A stretch of 64,000 nucleotides of DNA, taken from contig NZ_JAQOUE010000001.1 in NCBI RefSeq assembly GCF_032191465.1, positions 2,046,001 to 2,110,000 of the forward strand, written 5' to 3'. Below are positions 61,678-64,000 of this stretch, piece after piece (the stretch's first letter is position 1; every line of letters starts with the position of its first letter). The translations under genes and the position numbers were made by a program. This DNA is from Candidatus Nitronereus thalassa. Lineage in GTDB: Bacteria; Nitrospirota; Nitrospiria; Nitrospirales; UBA8639. The notes beneath the pieces are model-generated. The model saw nothing but the letters and a program-made list of their open reading frames with translations. It had not been told where the DNA came from and did not search any database.

Positions 61678-62427
61678 TTACTGTCCGATATACCAACCGA
61701 TGCCATTCCGCTCAAGAAAGCTGGTAATTCGGGTGAGGGAGTCGCCATAAATGAGTACTCCAGCCAAAATCAAAAAGGATCCACCGACCACCGAAACTCC
61801 TCGAAGATACAAGCGGGCCTTTTTAAAATAGTTCAAAAAACTATCCACGCTAAACGCCGTAATGAAGAGTGGTAAGCCAAGGCCTAAAGAATAGGAAGCC
61901 AACAACATAATGCCATCTTGCATGGATTCGGTAGTGCTGGCGTAAGCCAGAATAGCACCAAGGATGGGCCCCACACAGGGAGTCCAGGCCGCCGCAAAGG
62001 CCGTGCCTATTAAAAACGATCCCACATATCCCACGGGGCGCTTGTCAAATTGGACCAAGTGATGTTCGGTCATCAGAAAGTTCAATTTCAACAGACCAAC
62101 CATATACAGCCCAAAAATAATAATGAACACGGCCCCGATTTTTCGAATGATATCTTGGTATTCGTACATAACTTGACCAATGAAACTCGCGGAGGCTCCA
62201 AACGCAATAAAGACCGTTGAAAATCCCGCGATAAACAGCAAGGAGTTCACCATAATAGATTTTCGCAATCGATGGCGTTCCGCAGCGTCGGTTAATTGTT
62301 CAAGGGATAGACCAGTGATATAGGACACGTAAGACGGAACAAGCGGCAACACGCAGGGGGAAACGAACGACAATAGCCCCGCACTAAATGCTGCAAACAG
62401 CGAAACCTGATTGAGTGAATCGATCAT
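61678..62427 (-). CDS. ccdA: Cytochrome c biogenesis membrane protein CcdA
   Basis: 249 residues, six membrane spans. Redox cysteines occur in FVSPCVLPLVPSYVSY (first span) and AAAWTPCVGPILGAIL (fourth span), the diagnostic pair. It carries electrons from cytoplasmic thioredoxin across the membrane to a periplasmic thioredoxin-like partner. The TlpA-like gene ends 3 bases before this start, and the two are surely cotranscribed. The nearby ccm genes give the shared purpose of apocytochrome reduction. Confidence 0.92.
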   Translation of the reverse strand: MIDSLNQVSLFAAFSAGLLSFVSPCVLPLVPSYVSYITGLSLEQLTDAAERHRLRKSIMVNSLLFIAGFSTVFIAFGASASFIGQVMYEYQDIIRKIGAVFIIIFGLYMVGLLKLNFLMTEHHLVQFDKRPVGYVGSFLIGTAFAAAWTPCVGPILGAILAYASTTESMQDGIMLLASYSLGLGLPLFITAFSVDSFLNYFKKARLYLRGVSVVGGSFLILAGVLIYGDSLTRITSFLERNGIGWYIGQ

Positions 62428-62430
62428 GGG

Positions 62431-62988
62431 TTACGACGCATCCAACAAATTTTGAATTAATTCCCGAGCTTCTGGACTATTCCAATCACGTGCGCCAAAC
62501 ACACGGTGACGAAGAGTGCCTTGACGATCAATCAAATAACTCATAGGCAAGGTGCGAATGCCATACGCGCCACTCACACGATAGTCCGCATCGTGGAGAA
62601 TGGGAAAGGTAAGCGCCTTGGCTTCCACAAATGGTCGCGTAATCACGCTGCCTTGATGATCTGAGGAAATCGCTAAAATTTCGAAACCTTGGTCCTTCAA
62701 ATCCTTGTACACAATCTCCATGCTAGGCATTTCCACCCGGCAGGGACCACACCAGGTCGCCCAAAAATTCAGAAGGACGACTTTGCCCTTATAATCCGCA
62801 AGGGATAGCCACTTTCCTTCAAGGTCAATCAGCGTGAACTCTTCCGCAGGCGCTCCAATAGTGGGACGAGATTTTTGAAACGCTACAGTCTGGCCCGCTT
62901 CTGGATCGGGAGGACTTTCCGTCAACCCAGAATCACACCCGACTCCCAAGACCATTGCGAACAATAAAAGAACCCATGAATGCCTCAT
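62431..62988 (-). CDS. TlpA/ResA-like thioredoxin-fold lipoprotein
   Basis: 185 residues from ATG 62988; the open frame reaches 63075 but would put the signal sequence inside the protein. The N-terminus is a lipoprotein signal (LGVGC, C18). The AhpC/TlpA-type domain begins APAEEFTLIDLEGKWLSLAD, and FWATWCGPCRVEMPS gives the redox pair C80/C83; a cis-proline region lies in RTLPMSYLIDRQG. It probably keeps haem-binding cysteines of apocytochromes reduced, using CcdA as electron source. A ResA or CcmG equivalent is likely. Confidence 0.9.
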   Translation of the reverse strand: MRHSWVLLLFAMVLGVGCDSGLTESPPDPEAGQTVAFQKSRPTIGAPAEEFTLIDLEGKWLSLADYKGKVVLLNFWATWCGPCRVEMPSMEIVYKDLKDQGFEILAISSDHQGSVITRPFVEAKALTFPILHDADYRVSGAYGIRTLPMSYLIDRQGTLRHRVFGARDWNSPEARELIQNLLDAS

Positions 62989-63200
62989 CAATGTAGAATA
63001 CCATCCCTTGGTCTTTGTGGGTAGCGAACACAGGATGAGCCGGTCATGATATTCATACCATCTGGGAGGCGTCAATTAAGCCTGTCATGAAAAAGGCTGA
63101 CCTAGACATGCAGCCTTCCCATCAATTATACTACGTAGTCATTTCGGCAGACCCAGGCATTGAACCTGTTTTCATGGATCACCTTGATTAAAATAAATAA

Positions 63201-63216
63201 AAATACCTAGGTATTT
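63201..63216. promoter_or_regulatory. Perfect 16-bp palindrome upstream of ccmA
   Basis: AAATACCTAGGTATTT is its own reverse complement and lies in A+T-rich sequence 78 bp before ccmA. It may be an operator for a dimeric regulator acting on ccmA or on the divergent tlpA-ccdA pair. The remaining bases of 62989-63294 show nothing else. Confidence 0.45.
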
Positions 63217-63294
63217 ATAATTACAAAACAGATTCCCTCTGCCAATAGCCTCATCCCACGTTCTCAAAAAAGAAAGCTTACAACTTCCAATATC

Positions 63295-63969
63295 ATGACC
63301 GCCATCTCATGCCATAACATCAGTAAATTCTATGGGCATTATGAGGTGCTTCACAATCTTTGCCTCACGATTCAGGAAGGCGAGTGCTTTTCCCTATTCG
63401 GCCCAAATGGCGCTGGTAAAACAACGTTGCTCAAAATCCTGGCAACCCTTCAACGCCCCAGTGACGGAAAGTATCAAATTCTAGGCCTGGATGGGCTAAA
63501 GGAAAAAGAAGCTATTCGATTCCATATGATGTTTTTAGCTCATGGAGCACACCTCTACGAGGATTTGGATGCGCGCGAGAATTTACAATTCTCTCTTGCC
63601 TTGCGTGGACAATGCCCAGGCGAACGCGAGATGAAGCTGGCATTGGATCGTGTGGGAATAGGAGCGTTTGCCGAGATGAAAGTGCGAAATTATTCGGCAG
63701 GCATGAAAAAACGGTTGGCGCTAGCCAAAGCGATGTTAGCCAAACCCAAAGTCTTACTGCTGGATGAACCCTTTACCGCCCTCGACACCACGGGCACGGA
63801 AATCATGCGCGAGTATATTCGGGAACGGTTATCCGACAATGCCGCGGTTCTGATGTCCACCCATGACCATGATAAAGCCCGTCCCATTACCAGCCGCGCT
63901 GGCATGCTTCGCCAAGGGACCCTTCAGGAAATTTCAATCGAGGCGCTCAAATCCGATGACCTTTTTTAA
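63295..63969 (+). CDS. ccmA: Haem exporter ABC ATP-binding protein CcmA
   Basis: 224 residues, a single nucleotide-binding domain. Walker A is LFGPNGAGKTTLLKIL, the signature is NYSAGMKKRLALAKAML, Walker B is VLLLDEPFTALD, and the switch His is in LMSTHDHDKA. It powers the CcmABC machine that releases haem-loaded CcmE for cytochrome c maturation in the periplasm. The ccmB start lies inside its 3' end (14-base overlap), which supports CcmA over other ABC ATPases. Confidence 0.9.
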   Translation: MTAISCHNISKFYGHYEVLHNLCLTIQEGECFSLFGPNGAGKTTLLKILATLQRPSDGKYQILGLDGLKEKEAIRFHMMFLAHGAHLYEDLDARENLQFSLALRGQCPGEREMKLALDRVGIGAFAEMKVRNYSAGMKKRLALAKAMLAKPKVLLLDEPFTALDTTGTEIMREYIRERLSDNAAVLMSTHDHDKARPITSRAGMLRQGTLQEISIEALKSDDLF

Positions 63970-64000
63970 CGTCATCCGCTGGATTGTGTGGAAGGACCTG
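63956..64000 (+). CDS. ccmB: Haem exporter membrane subunit CcmB, 3' partial
   Basis: ATG 63956 opens a frame overlapping the end of ccmA and running off the window; the visible residues are MTFFNVIRWIVWKDL. The VWKDL block is typical of the CcmB N-terminus. It would be the membrane partner of CcmA. Confidence 0.7.
   Translation, partial: MTFFNVIRWIVWKDL

Overview
The window looks like chromosome from a nitrite-oxidising Nitrospira-type bacterium (phylum Nitrospirota). The evidence is a nitrite-oxidoreductase gamma-like haem protein at the left edge, PEP-CTERM proteins with sigma-54-type promoters, a cytochrome bd-type oxidase, Ccm-type cytochrome c maturation genes and a Thi4/ThiC thiamine locus. 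Base composition appears close to half G+C, lower than typical freshwater Nitrospira, which would suit a marine or halotolerant lineage. This assignment is inferred from family recognition, not from a database search.

Layout. 1-9.5 kb: end of an nxrC-like gene with a 42-residue membrane peptide, a DUF6279 lipoprotein, a VKOR-thioredoxin fusion, a PEP-CTERM protein, DUF427, remnants of cfa and DCC genes, NnrS, DUF2254, and three back-to-back hairpins that may be a structured RNA. 9.5-24 kb is the most accessory stretch. A photolyase gene is followed by an AAA ATPase and a BrnA-like antitoxin, then by a second, diverged copy of the photolyase 3' end and a degenerate tRNA-Lys. After these come a coupled AddB-like/AddA-like nuclease-helicase pair and an A+T-richer restriction-type helicase with four helicase-associated repeats. 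24-35 kb: a sigma-54-type promoter and small membrane protein, a DCC oxidoreductase, a two-domain multicopper oxidase fused to cytochrome c, SthA, an HlyD/TolC/ABC set whose ABC ATPase has lost its catalytic motifs, and cydAB. 35-39 kb: a predicted amidoligase/glutamine-amidotransferase pair and a second PEP-CTERM protein. 39.8-44.5 kb (minus strand): ileS-lspA-zinc ribbon, and nadA. 44.8-49.9 kb: a TPP riboswitch with terminator ahead of thiC-thi4-TPR-receiver-ygfZ. 50-54 kb: small conserved proteins, an EamA transporter, a phosphopantetheinyl transferase and a ferredoxin. 54-64 kb: smc, ispH and fabH on the minus strand, bamD, ccdA-tlpA, then ccmA and the start of ccmB.

How the genes fit together. 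Envelope and redox functions dominate: disulfide and cytochrome c assembly (VKOR-Trx, CcdA, TlpA-like, CcmAB), terminal oxidation (CydAB), copper and haem enzymes (MCO-cytochrome c, NnrS, NxrC-like) and outer-membrane assembly (BamD, LspA). The best candidates for something undescribed are the ATPase/antitoxin module sitting inside a duplicated photolyase 3' end, the nuclease-helicase cluster beside it, the secretion locus with a pseudo-ATPase, and the amidoligase/amidotransferase pair. Two loci share a sigma-54-type promoter with a TGTCTCA-type inverted repeat about 160 bp upstream, and the second PEP-CTERM gene has the promoter core alone.
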